A stretch of DNA of 13,975 bases from Deltaproteobacteria bacterium. Its GTDB lineage: Bacteria; Desulfobacterota; Syntrophia; Syntrophales; UBA5619. The notes under the pieces were generated by a model. It worked only from the letters and a program-made list of their open reading frames with translations. It was not told the origin of the DNA and did no database searches. A program made the position numbers and the translations under genes. This document shows positions 7,936 to 13,975 of the stretch, piece after piece. The stretch is taken from contig JAPLJW010000320.1 of assembly GCA_026388365.1 (NCBI GenBank), positions 1 to 13,975 on the forward strand. Reading direction: 5' to 3'. The first letter of the stretch is position 1; every line of letters starts with the position of its first letter.

Positions 7936-8523
7936 ATGAAAACAAAAGATTATTTTAATGAATTACGAATAGCCCTGATATCCGTTTTTTTACTCGCTGT
8001 GATTCTGTGCGGCTTTTATCCGCTTATGGTCTGGGGCATTGCCCAAGGGGCGTTCCCCCGGCAGGCCGGCGGTTCCCTGATCCAATCCAGGGGGGAGATC
8101 GGGGGATCTTCCCTGATCGCCCAGCGGTTTGCCGGTCCGACTTACTTTCATCCCCGTCCCTCGGCGGCCGGGAAGGGCTATGAGGCCGCTAATTCCGGCG
8201 GCAGCAACCTGGGACCCACTTCGCAAAAATTGATCGAGACGGTCAAAGAACGGATCATCGCCTACCGAGCAAGGAATGACCTGGAGCCGCGGATTTTGAT
8301 CCCGTCCGATGCCGTGACAGCCTCTGGAAGCGGCCTCGACCCCCATATCAGCCTGCAAAACGCCCTGCTTCAGGCGTCGCGGGTGGCGAAGGCCCGCCAT
8401 GTAAGCGAGGAGATCGTCAAGCGGAAAGTGGAGGCCCATGCGGAGGGTCGTGACCTGTGGATTTTTGGGGAACCCCGGGTCAATGTCCTCCTGCTGAATC
8501 TTGATCTTGATGGAAATCGGTGA
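7936..8523 (+). CDS. kdpC: KdpC, periplasm-facing subunit of the Kdp ATPase
   Basis: A 195-residue membrane-anchored subunit needed for assembly and activity of KdpFABC. One membrane helix (about 12-34) is followed by the conserved soluble domain with RPSAAG (74-79), SGGSNLGP (87-94), GLDPHIS (133-139) and GEPRVNVLLLN (178-188). The ATG at 7936 gives the family's usual short N terminus. The in-frame ATG at 7924 would add four residues (MRLA) and has an equally weak ribosome binding site, so the start is uncertain. The KdpD-EIIA gene starts six bases after its stop, so the two are surely cotranscribed. Only the long gap from kdpB is unusual. Confidence 0.95.
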   Translation: MKTKDYFNELRIALISVFLLAVILCGFYPLMVWGIAQGAFPRQAGGSLIQSRGEIGGSSLIAQRFAGPTYFHPRPSAAGKGYEAANSGGSNLGPTSQKLIETVKERIIAYRARNDLEPRILIPSDAVTASGSGLDPHISLQNALLQASRVAKARHVSEEIVKRKVEAHAEGRDLWIFGEPRVNVLLLNLDLDGNR

Positions 8524-8529
8524 CATCTG

Positions 8530-10245
8530 ATGACGAATGACCGTGCGGATACCTTTTTGCGAATGATCCGCCATGCCGAACGGGGACGCCTGAAGGTCTA
8601 CCTGGGCTACGCGGCGGGTGTCGGCAAGACCTACGAAATGCTCCAGGAGGGCCATCGCCTCAAGGCGGATGGGATTGACGTGGTTGTCGCCCTGGTGGAG
8701 ACCCATGGCCGGGCCGACACAGCGAAGCTCCTCGATGGCCTGGAGATTATTCCCCGCATGCGTCAGAAATATCACAGAATCATCGTGGAAGAGATGGATT
8801 TGGACGCGGTTTTGCGCCGCAACCCCCAGGTCGCGCTGGTGGACGAACTGGCCCACACCAATGTCCCGGGAACAAAAAACGCCAAGCGCTACGAGGACGT
8901 TCAGGACATTATCGCTGCCGGCATCCATGTCATTACGACGCTGAACGTCCAACACCTGGAGAGTCTCTACAACACCGTGGAGAGGTCCGTGGGCGTCAAG
9001 GTGCGGGAGCGGCTGCCCGACAGCGTCCTTGCCGAGGCGGATCAGATCGTCAATGTGGACGTGACCCCCGAAGACCTTCAGGAGCGCCTGATGGAGGGAA
9101 AGGTGTATCCGGCGGAACGGATCGGGATGGCCATGGAAAATTTTTTCAAGGTCCCCAACCTGGAAAATTTACGGGAACTGACCCTGCGAGAGATCGCCGC
9201 CCAGATTGACCTCAAAAGGCAGGAGGGCTTGCCGGAAGAAGGCGTCGTTGTCCCCGATCAGATCATGGTTTGCCTGAGCTCCCGGGGACCCAACAGCGAC
9301 ATGCTCCTGCGTTACGCCTCGCGGCTCGCGGGAAAACTGAACCGGAACTGGTTTGCCGTCTATGTCCAGACCCCTTCCGAAGAAGCCACGGTCATCGACA
9401 GCCAAACCCAGCGCATCCTTTCCGGTACCCTGACCCTGGCGAAGGAGCTCGGGGCCATGGTCTTCACCTATAAGGGCGAAGATATCAGCGATACGATCAT
9501 CCGTTTTGCCCGGGAATATATGGTCGGTCATATCGTCCTGGGATCGCCGGCCCCCATCCCGTTCTGGAAAATGGTCCTGGGGAAAAAGAGCATACCGGAG
9601 CGGTTAATGGAGGAAATCCACGGGGCGACGATCGTGGTCTTGGATACGCGGACCCATGAACCGGCGACTTCCAAAGCAACAAGGACGACGCCCGAAGACT
9701 TCCGGGCGCCCGTCAAGGCCGAGGACCCGGCTCATGAACCGCCGGTCGAGGGACAGCAACTCACCATGGGCATTCTCCTGGATGAAGCGCACATCAAGAT
9801 CTGGGAAACACCGGTTGCCCGTGATGAAGCGATCGCGGCCCTCGTGCGGACGGCCTGCGGCGATCAAGCACCGGATCAGGCCGCATCGTATATCAAAGCC
9901 GTCCAGGAGAGGGAAGAACAGGGATCGACCTTCTTCAATGAAGGGGTGGCTTTCCCCCATGCGCGGATCGTCGGGCTCGATCAGCCGCTGGTTGCCATGG
10001 GTTTGATAAGGGAAGGTATTAGCGATCTGGTTACAGAAAAGCCCATGGAATTCATATTTCTAAGCCTTACGCCAAACGAGAAGCCGGAGATTCAGATCCA
10101 ACTTCTCGCCCTGGCCGCCAGGAACCTTCAGAACCGGCATCTGCGGCAGACATTGCAGTCGGTCCGTAATGCCCACGAAGCATGGTTGGCTCTTCGATCC
10201 TGGGAAAGTGCCACCCGCCCCCCCGCCGAAACCCCGATTCGCTGA
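8530..10245 (+). CDS. kdpD: Kinase-less KdpD sensor domain fused to a PTS EIIA (PtsN-like) domain
   Basis: A 571-residue soluble protein. Residues about 18-228 are the KdpD N-terminal domain, with Walker A GYAAGVGKT (26-34), the Walker B-like VALVDELAHTN (101-111) and TTLNVQHLESL (136-146). Residues about 243-373 form a universal-stress-protein-like domain, as in KdpD. A polar linker (about 374-408) leads to a type-2 PTS EIIA domain (about 411-545) with GVAFPHARI, whose H477 is the expected phospho-accepting histidine. The membrane, GAF and kinase parts of KdpD are absent. In E. coli, EIIA-Ntr is known to bind KdpD and stimulate its kinase, so this fusion joins partners that are separate there. 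Likely role, inferred: cytoplasmic sensor controlling the upstream kinase/regulator pair or the pump. The ATG at 8530 lies six bases after kdpC. Confidence 0.92.
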   Translation: MTNDRADTFLRMIRHAERGRLKVYLGYAAGVGKTYEMLQEGHRLKADGIDVVVALVETHGRADTAKLLDGLEIIPRMRQKYHRIIVEEMDLDAVLRRNPQVALVDELAHTNVPGTKNAKRYEDVQDIIAAGIHVITTLNVQHLESLYNTVERSVGVKVRERLPDSVLAEADQIVNVDVTPEDLQERLMEGKVYPAERIGMAMENFFKVPNLENLRELTLREIAAQIDLKRQEGLPEEGVVVPDQIMVCLSSRGPNSDMLLRYASRLAGKLNRNWFAVYVQTPSEEATVIDSQTQRILSGTLTLAKELGAMVFTYKGEDISDTIIRFAREYMVGHIVLGSPAPIPFWKMVLGKKSIPERLMEEIHGATIVVLDTRTHEPATSKATRTTPEDFRAPVKAEDPAHEPPVEGQQLTMGILLDEAHIKIWETPVARDEAIAALVRTACGDQAPDQAASYIKAVQEREEQGSTFFNEGVAFPHARIVGLDQPLVAMGLIREGISDLVTEKPMEFIFLSLTPNEKPEIQIQLLALAARNLQNRHLRQTLQSVRNAHEAWLALRSWESATRPPAETPIR

Positions 10246-10592
10246 ATTCCCGATGGATCAGACGGCATGATCTAAACGCGTTTATACTCTATACGGGAAT
10301 CCAGTGATTCAAGTATGTTCTGGACTCCACGTGCGCTTTAAAATTTTGTACTATTTTTAGTGCCGTAACCAGTCGATGGTTTTCTCCAAGGCATTTTCCA
10401 TATAACCCCGATGTACCGTTTGATCCCGGAGAAATTCATTTTCTGGAGACATTTACGAACCAGAGCGCAATGGCCCTTGAACGGGTCACGCTGGCGCAGG
10501 AAGCCTACAGGGAACGTCTGAATGCCGAACTGTGTGACATGGTATTACCGTAGCAAAAACAACTGGAAAAAACAAAAAGAGGTGGAATTTCG
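10246..10592. other. Gene-free gap between the kdp operon and the ftsH operon
   Basis: These 347 bases between convergent operons hold no intact gene. They contain the GAF relic, an imperfect inverted repeat GAATCCAG/CTGGACTC (10298-10305 with 10321-10328, one mismatch, 15-base loop), and an A/T-rich stretch at 10554-10592. The imperfect stem is not followed by a clear T-run. No convincing intrinsic terminator was found for either operon. Confidence 0.5.
10308..10553 (+). pseudogene. Relic of a GAF domain, probably from a KdpD-type kinase
   Basis: A frame is open from 10308, just after a TGA, to a TAG at 10551-10553, with no in-frame ATG until 10470 and no ribosome binding site. Its second half reads GEIHFLETFTNQSAMALERV, then TLAQEAYRERL. 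This is the characteristic end of the KdpD GAF domain and the helix leading to its histidine motif (compare the L-L-E-T-F-x-x-x-x-A-x-A-L-E-R pattern of KdpD). The frame stops where the HisKA domain should begin. The first 20 or so codons do not look coding. GAF domains of other sensor kinases end similarly, so the KdpD origin is likely rather than certain. Confidence 0.6.
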
Positions 10593-11108
10593 TCAGTTCT
10601 TTTCTTTTTTCACAGGCCCCCGGGATTGTTTCGGTTTCTCTGCGGCTATTCGACCTTCCTGAACGAGGGGCTTGATAAACCCCTGGCGGTCTTTGTAAGA
10701 AGCGGCAACGATGCGCCACTGATCTCCCTTTTTTTGAAGGGATACGGAAACCTCCGTAGAAACTTTATTGGTTCCTACGACGTCAAAGGTAATTCGGGCA
10801 AAGTCTTCGCGGCCAAAAGGATACATTTCTATGGGGTACCACGGATCACATTTGTCCACTCCGCCCAGTTCAGTTTTTATGGTCTGGTTCTGGCGGATAA
10901 AGGATTCGGATATTTTATACGGTTCGGAATTCATCACATAATGAATGACCCCGTAGATGACGAAGATGATGCTGATGATCACAGAGACTGGAATCGTCCA
11001 CGACGAACTGCTGCGGGGCCGGATGGAATTGTAGCGGTCCCCGGGTTCCGTTCCTTTTTGAACGGGCGTAACCCCGGCAGGTATAACCTTTGGTTTTTTA
11101 ATTTTCAT
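10593..11108 (-). CDS. Membrane-anchored protein resembling Coa1/Tim21
   Basis: A 171-residue protein with a polar N-terminal tail, one membrane span at about 38-58, and a soluble domain to about 143, followed by a basic, charged C-terminal tail. The pattern after the membrane span recalls the Coa1 (cytochrome oxidase assembly) / Tim21 fold: SEPYKISESFIRQN, then strands ARITFDVVGTN and STEVSVSLQKKGDQWRIVAA. In bacteria such domains are common in uncharacterised membrane proteins, so the family is tentative and a role in oxidase assembly should not be assumed. It lies 64 bases after ftsH in the same direction and may be cotranscribed. The ribosome binding site before its ATG is weak (GGGAA). 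Confidence 0.7.
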   Translation of the reverse strand: MKIKKPKVIPAGVTPVQKGTEPGDRYNSIRPRSSSSWTIPVSVIISIIFVIYGVIHYVMNSEPYKISESFIRQNQTIKTELGGVDKCDPWYPIEMYPFGREDFARITFDVVGTNKVSTEVSVSLQKKGDQWRIVAASYKDRQGFIKPLVQEGRIAAEKPKQSRGPVKKEKN

Positions 11109-11118
11109 GACATTTCCC

Positions 11119-11135
11119 GCAGGGGGCTGCCCTGC
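11119..11135. other. Small hairpin between ftsH and the Coa1-like gene
   Basis: GCAGGG (11119-11124) and CCCTGC (11130-11135) form a perfect six-pair stem with a five-base loop. On the - strand it ends 10 bases before the ATG of the downstream gene. No T-run follows, so it is not a clear terminator; it could reduce translation of the last gene or be chance. Confidence 0.3.
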
Positions 11136-11172
11136 CCATGGAGATTCTTATAAATTCGTTATAGGTCATTCA

Positions 11173-12969
11173 TTAACTCTCGAGCAATGTCTTCAACTCT
11201 GCGCCTTCCACTTTCTCTTTATCCAGAAGCAGGCGGGCGCCCCGGTGGAGGACATCTTGTTTCTTTTTGAGGATTTCCAGGGCTTTGGTATATTCAGCAC
11301 GGATGATGTTTGCGATTTCCTTGTCGATTTCCTGAGCCGTGGCTTCGCTGTAATCTCCCGCTTCCCCCAGTCCCGCTTCAAGAAAGAGATTTCTTTTCTC
11401 CCGTGCGAAATAGACCTGGCCCAGGGTGTCGCTCATGCCGTATTCCTTGATCATGCTCTTGGCAATATCCGTGGCCCTTGCCAGATCGTTATGGGCGCCC
11501 GTGGAGATATCGCCGAATACCAGTTCTTCCGCAGCCCTTCCTCCCAGGAGAGAAGCGATCTTGTTGAGGAGCTCCGTTTTTTTCATGAGGAAACGGTCTT
11601 CCGTGGGAACCTGCATAGTGTAACCCAGGGCGGCAATACCGCGGGGGATGATGGAGATTTTCTGAACAGGATCCGTACCCGGAAGCATGAGAGCCACAAG
11701 GGCATGGCCCATCTCGTGATAGGCTACGGTTTCTCTTTCCTGAACGTTGATGAGACGGTTTTTCTTTTCCAGGCCGCCGATGATCCTTTCGATGGCTTCC
11801 TGAAATTCCGGCATGCCGACTTCCGTTTTATCTCTCCGGACCGCCAGGAGAGCCGCTTCATTGATCAGGTTCGCCAGATCCGCGCCGACCATGCCCGGGG
11901 TCATCGCCGCCAGTTTTTCCACATCGACGTCGTCGGCCGTTTTGACCTTTTTCATGTGAACCCTGAGAATCTGTTCCCGTCCGAGCTTGTCGGGACGGTC
12001 GACAAGGACATGTCGGTCGAAGCGGCCGGGTCTGAGAAGCGCCGGATCGAGGATCTCCGGCCTGTTGGTTGCCGCCATGAGAATAACGCCGACCTTCGCA
12101 TCGAATCCGTCCATTTCCACGAGAAGCTGGTTTAAGGTCTGTTCCCGTTCATCGTGTCCCCCCATGGCGCCGAACCCGCGGGCCTTTCCCAGTGCGTCCA
12201 ACTCATCGATAAAGATGATGCAGGGGGCCTTTTCTTTTGCCTGAACGAAAAGGTCCCTGACCCGCGCCGCCCCCAGGCCCACGAACATCTCCACAAATTC
12301 CGATCCGGAAAGGCTGAAGAAGGGGACGCCGCTTTCACCCGCCACGGCCTTAGCCAGGAGGGTCTTTCCCGCTCCCGGGGGGCCTACCAGAAGGATTCCC
12401 TTGGGAATCTTCCCTCCAATTTCGGTAAATTTGCCAGGATTTTTAAGGAATTCGATCACTTCAACCAATTCTTGTTTTGCTTCATCAACGCCGGCAACAT
12501 CGCCAAAAGTCACATTCAGCTCGTTTTCCACATATATCTTCGCTTTGTTCTTGCCCAGGGTCATGAAACCCGCCTGTTGGGAGCCCATCCGCTTCATGAG
12601 AAAATACCAGACGCCGACAAAGAGCAATAAGGGAAAGACCCACGAAAAGAGATCGCGGAGGAATGTCGATTCGATTTCTCCCTTGTAGACCACCTTGTAC
12701 TGATCCAGTAAGTTGGACAGGTCCGGGTCAACCCGGATGGTCTTGAAGGCTTTTGATTCGTTGGGGGCGCCGTCCACCTTCATCTTTCCCTGGATCTGAT
12801 TGGCCGTAACGGCCACTTCCGAGATCTTGCCCGCTTTGAGAAGGCCCAGAAACTGGCTGTAGGGAATGACTTGAGCAGCGAACATGGAGGAGATATAGCT
12901 CTGAATGATTAATACCACCCATATTCCCAACAGGACATACCAGATGGAAAATTTATGATGCTTTTCCAT
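11173..12969 (-). CDS. ftsH: FtsH, ATP-dependent membrane zinc protease
   Basis: A 598-residue AAA+ metalloprotease of the inner membrane that degrades membrane and unstable cytoplasmic proteins as a hexamer. Numbering is from the ATG at 12969. Two membrane spans (about 8-28 and 107-125) flank the periplasmic domain. Walker A GPPGAGKT is at 196-203, the pore-loop MFVG near 228-231, Walker [10 protein letters not shown] at 251-259, the second region of homology with RPGRFDR at 313-319, the zinc motif HEMGH at 418-422, and the likely third ligand D495 in STGAHND. ATG 12969 is preferred over the upstream TTG at 12984 because AGAGGGA lies just before the ATG. It is shorter than the E. coli protein (644 residues), mainly by its C-terminal tail. 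The small lipoprotein gene ends 21 bases upstream. Confidence 0.97.
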   Translation of the reverse strand: MEKHHKFSIWYVLLGIWVVLIIQSYISSMFAAQVIPYSQFLGLLKAGKISEVAVTANQIQGKMKVDGAPNESKAFKTIRVDPDLSNLLDQYKVVYKGEIESTFLRDLFSWVFPLLLFVGVWYFLMKRMGSQQAGFMTLGKNKAKIYVENELNVTFGDVAGVDEAKQELVEVIEFLKNPGKFTEIGGKIPKGILLVGPPGAGKTLLAKAVAGESGVPFFSLSGSEFVEMFVGLGAARVRDLFVQAKEKAPCIIFIDELDALGKARGFGAMGGHDEREQTLNQLLVEMDGFDAKVGVILMAATNRPEILDPALLRPGRFDRHVLVDRPDKLGREQILRVHMKKVKTADDVDVEKLAAMTPGMVGADLANLINEAALLAVRRDKTEVGMPEFQEAIERIIGGLEKKNRLINVQERETVAYHEMGHALVALMLPGTDPVQKISIIPRGIAALGYTMQVPTEDRFLMKKTELLNKIASLLGGRAAEELVFGDISTGAHNDLARATDIAKSMIKEYGMSDTLGQVYFAREKRNLFLEAGLGEAGDYSEATAQEIDKEIANIIRAEYTKALEILKKKQDVLHRGARLLLDKEKVEGAELKTLLES

Positions 12970-12990
12970 AATATCCCTCTTCAACAGGCC

Positions 12991-13149
12991 TTACTTTGTA
13001 ATGGCATCTTTGGTCTTGTCAGCGCCTTTCTGAATCGCCTTGCCGGCGCCCTCGACATCTTTTCCCATTCCCTTAAAGGTGTTGCACCCTGATACCATCA
13101 GGGTAAAACACAGGACGGCAATGATATACAGATATTTCCATGCCTTCAT
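12991..13149 (-). CDS. Small entericidin-like lipoprotein
   Basis: A 52-residue secreted lipoprotein. The signal peptide is a hydrophobic stretch ending in the lipobox VSGC, with the lipidated cysteine at residue 22. The mature part is short and rich in K, G and D (KGMGKDVEGAGKAIQKGADK), as in the entericidin A/B family, where such peptides are membrane-attached and linked to stress or envelope stability. The ATG at 13149 is the only in-frame start that gives a full signal peptide. AAGGAG lies 11 bases upstream, a little far, and an out-of-frame ATG stands between them. It is the first gene of the - strand group and lies 21 bases before ftsH. Confidence 0.85.
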   Translation of the reverse strand: MKAWKYLYIIAVLCFTLMVSGCNTFKGMGKDVEGAGKAIQKGADKTKDAITK

Positions 13150-13287
13150 CGTGTCATTATCTCCTTATCCAGCGTCACGTCTTTGTTCTTTTACCCTTAA
13201 ATAATAAACAAATTGATCATTTCGGTGCAGTATAAAGATGAACCCCATTTTTTACCACTAATTTTTTATTCATGTCTTCCCCATTCC

Positions 13288-13316
13288 TTGACGAAGGGCC
13301 TTTTAGATGTTAATAT
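13288..13316 (+). promoter_or_regulatory. Sigma70 promoter of the lipoprotein gene at the right edge
   Basis: TTGACG (13288-13293) and TAATAT (13311-13316) are separated by 17 bp, matching the -35 at five and the -10 at four of six positions. Transcription would start near 13323, about 45 bases before the ATG at 13368. For the divergent ftsH group no equally good promoter was seen in 13150-13290. Confidence 0.55.
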
Positions 13317-13367
13317 ATCCGTCAAGGCATGTCGCATCATGAAAGAATGGGCAGATGTGAGAAAGTG

Positions 13368-13975
13368 ATGAGAACGGGTATCTCCAGGAGCAGGCTTATA
13401 CCTTTTTTATTTTTTCTTCCTTTCTTGCTTCTGACGGCATGCGCCTCCCGCTACTTCAGCCCCCTTCCCCTTCCCGGAGAACCCCTCAGGATAAAAGATC
13501 CGGGAGGCCTCCCCTATCGTGAGATCTGGCAGGGCTTTGTCTTTAACGGTGAAAAGGTGGGCTTCGTCCACATGAAGATAGACCCCCTTGCAGGAAAGGG
13601 GCTTTTCAAGATTCGCTCGGAAGCCCATATGCGGCTCCGCTTTCTCGGAATGGATAAAAAAATTACCATGAAAAGCGAGGATGTGACAAATCCCGATCTC
13701 ACCCTCGTGTCGTTCCACTATGAACAGACGATGGATGAAAAGACCCTGATCCTGGATGGCAACGTCATCGACGGGAAGCTGACGGTGGTTCAGCGGACGG
13801 GCGCCGACGTGAAAACCACGGGGACAACACTGACATCGCCGTTATATCCCGCCTCCGTGATCAACCTCTATCCCGTTCTTCAGGGGATGAAGGTGGGCGC
13901 CGGTTACCGATACCAGGTCTACGATTGTCAGACCCAGTCCATCGTTGACGTATCCCAGAGGGTGATCGCCTTTGA
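13368..13975 (+). CDS. Putative outer-envelope lipoprotein, N-terminal part
   Basis: The frame opens at ATG 13368 and is still open at the right edge, giving 202 codons. The N terminus is a lipoprotein signal: basic residues, a hydrophobic core, and the lipobox LTAC with cysteine 25. The following region looks mostly beta-stranded, with phrases such as GFVFNGEKVGFVHMKI and MRLRFLGMDKKITMKSED. It recalls the N-terminal domain found before transglutaminase-like domains in deltaproteobacterial lipoproteins. That domain would lie beyond the window, so this is only a guess. The start has a weak ribosome binding site (GAGAAAG). It is divergent from the entericidin-ftsH group. Confidence 0.75.
   Translation, partial: MRTGISRSRLIPFLFFLPFLLLTACASRYFSPLPLPGEPLRIKDPGGLPYREIWQGFVFNGEKVGFVHMKIDPLAGKGLFKIRSEAHMRLRFLGMDKKITMKSEDVTNPDLTLVSFHYEQTMDEKTLILDGNVIDGKLTVVQRTGADVKTTGTTLTSPLYPASVINLYPVLQGMKVGAGYRYQVYDCQTQSIVDVSQRVIAF

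Noticed and set aside
10298..10328. Terminator of the kdp operon
   Set aside because: The stem has a mismatch and a 15-base loop, and the T-run does not follow directly; kept only as a description of the gap.
10626..11153. 175-codon + strand frame opposite the Coa1-like gene
   Set aside because: The - strand frame has a membrane span and a plausible domain; the + strand peptide shows no signal and no ribosome binding site.
11107..12135. Long open frame antisense to ftsH on the + strand
   Set aside because: It lies fully opposite conserved FtsH coding sequence and its peptide resembles no family; it is a composition shadow.
12970..12984. TTG start adding five residues to FtsH
   Set aside because: It has no good ribosome binding site of its own. 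AGAGGGA lies inside this extension and is placed correctly for ATG 12969.

Overview
The window looks like a chromosomal piece of a Gram-negative, moderately GC-rich bacterium, most likely a deltaproteobacterium in the broad sense (Desulfobacterota, Syntrophus-like). That rests on three things seen here: sigma54-type regulation of transport genes, the FtsH/lipoprotein neighbourhood, and GC-rich genes separated by AT-rich gaps. The assignment is inference; there is no rRNA or other taxonomic marker.

Region 1 (1-447) has no intact gene. It holds an open frame entering from the left edge, a 16-codon relic of a kdpA gene (190-237), a strong GC-rich hairpin (344-375) and a 9-bp direct repeat just before the first gene. 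Region 2 (448-10245) is a complete high-affinity potassium uptake locus on the + strand: an NtrC-type sigma54 response regulator, a HAMP-PAS histidine kinase, a 28-residue membrane peptide, kdpF, kdpA, kdpB, kdpC, and a kinase-less KdpD fused to a PTS EIIA domain. Between regulator and kinase lies a well-formed -24/-12 sigma54 promoter (GG-N10-GC), with a perfect 13-bp inverted repeat about 110 bp upstream that has the right geometry for an enhancer. The simplest reading is that the regulator binds there and drives one transcript covering kinase, Kdp pump and KdpD-EIIA. The usual OmpR-type KdpE and full-length KdpD kinase are absent from the window. K+ (or turgor) sensing may thus be spread over three proteins, with a nitrogen-PTS-like input built into KdpD.

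Region 3 (10246-10592) has no intact gene, but it carries an 81-codon open stretch without a credible start. Its end reads like the GAF domain of a KdpD-type kinase. With the kdpA relic at the other end, the present operon is flanked on both sides by kdp debris, suggesting replacement of, or insertion into, an older kdp locus.

Region 4 (10593-13149, - strand) is a likely operon of an entericidin-like small lipoprotein, ftsH (AAA+ membrane protease) and a membrane-anchored Coa1/Tim21-like protein. Region 5 (13150-13975) is a divergent intergenic region with a good sigma70 promoter, then the start of a lipoprotein gene cut by the right edge. No tRNA, rRNA, CRISPR array or intact mobile element was seen.
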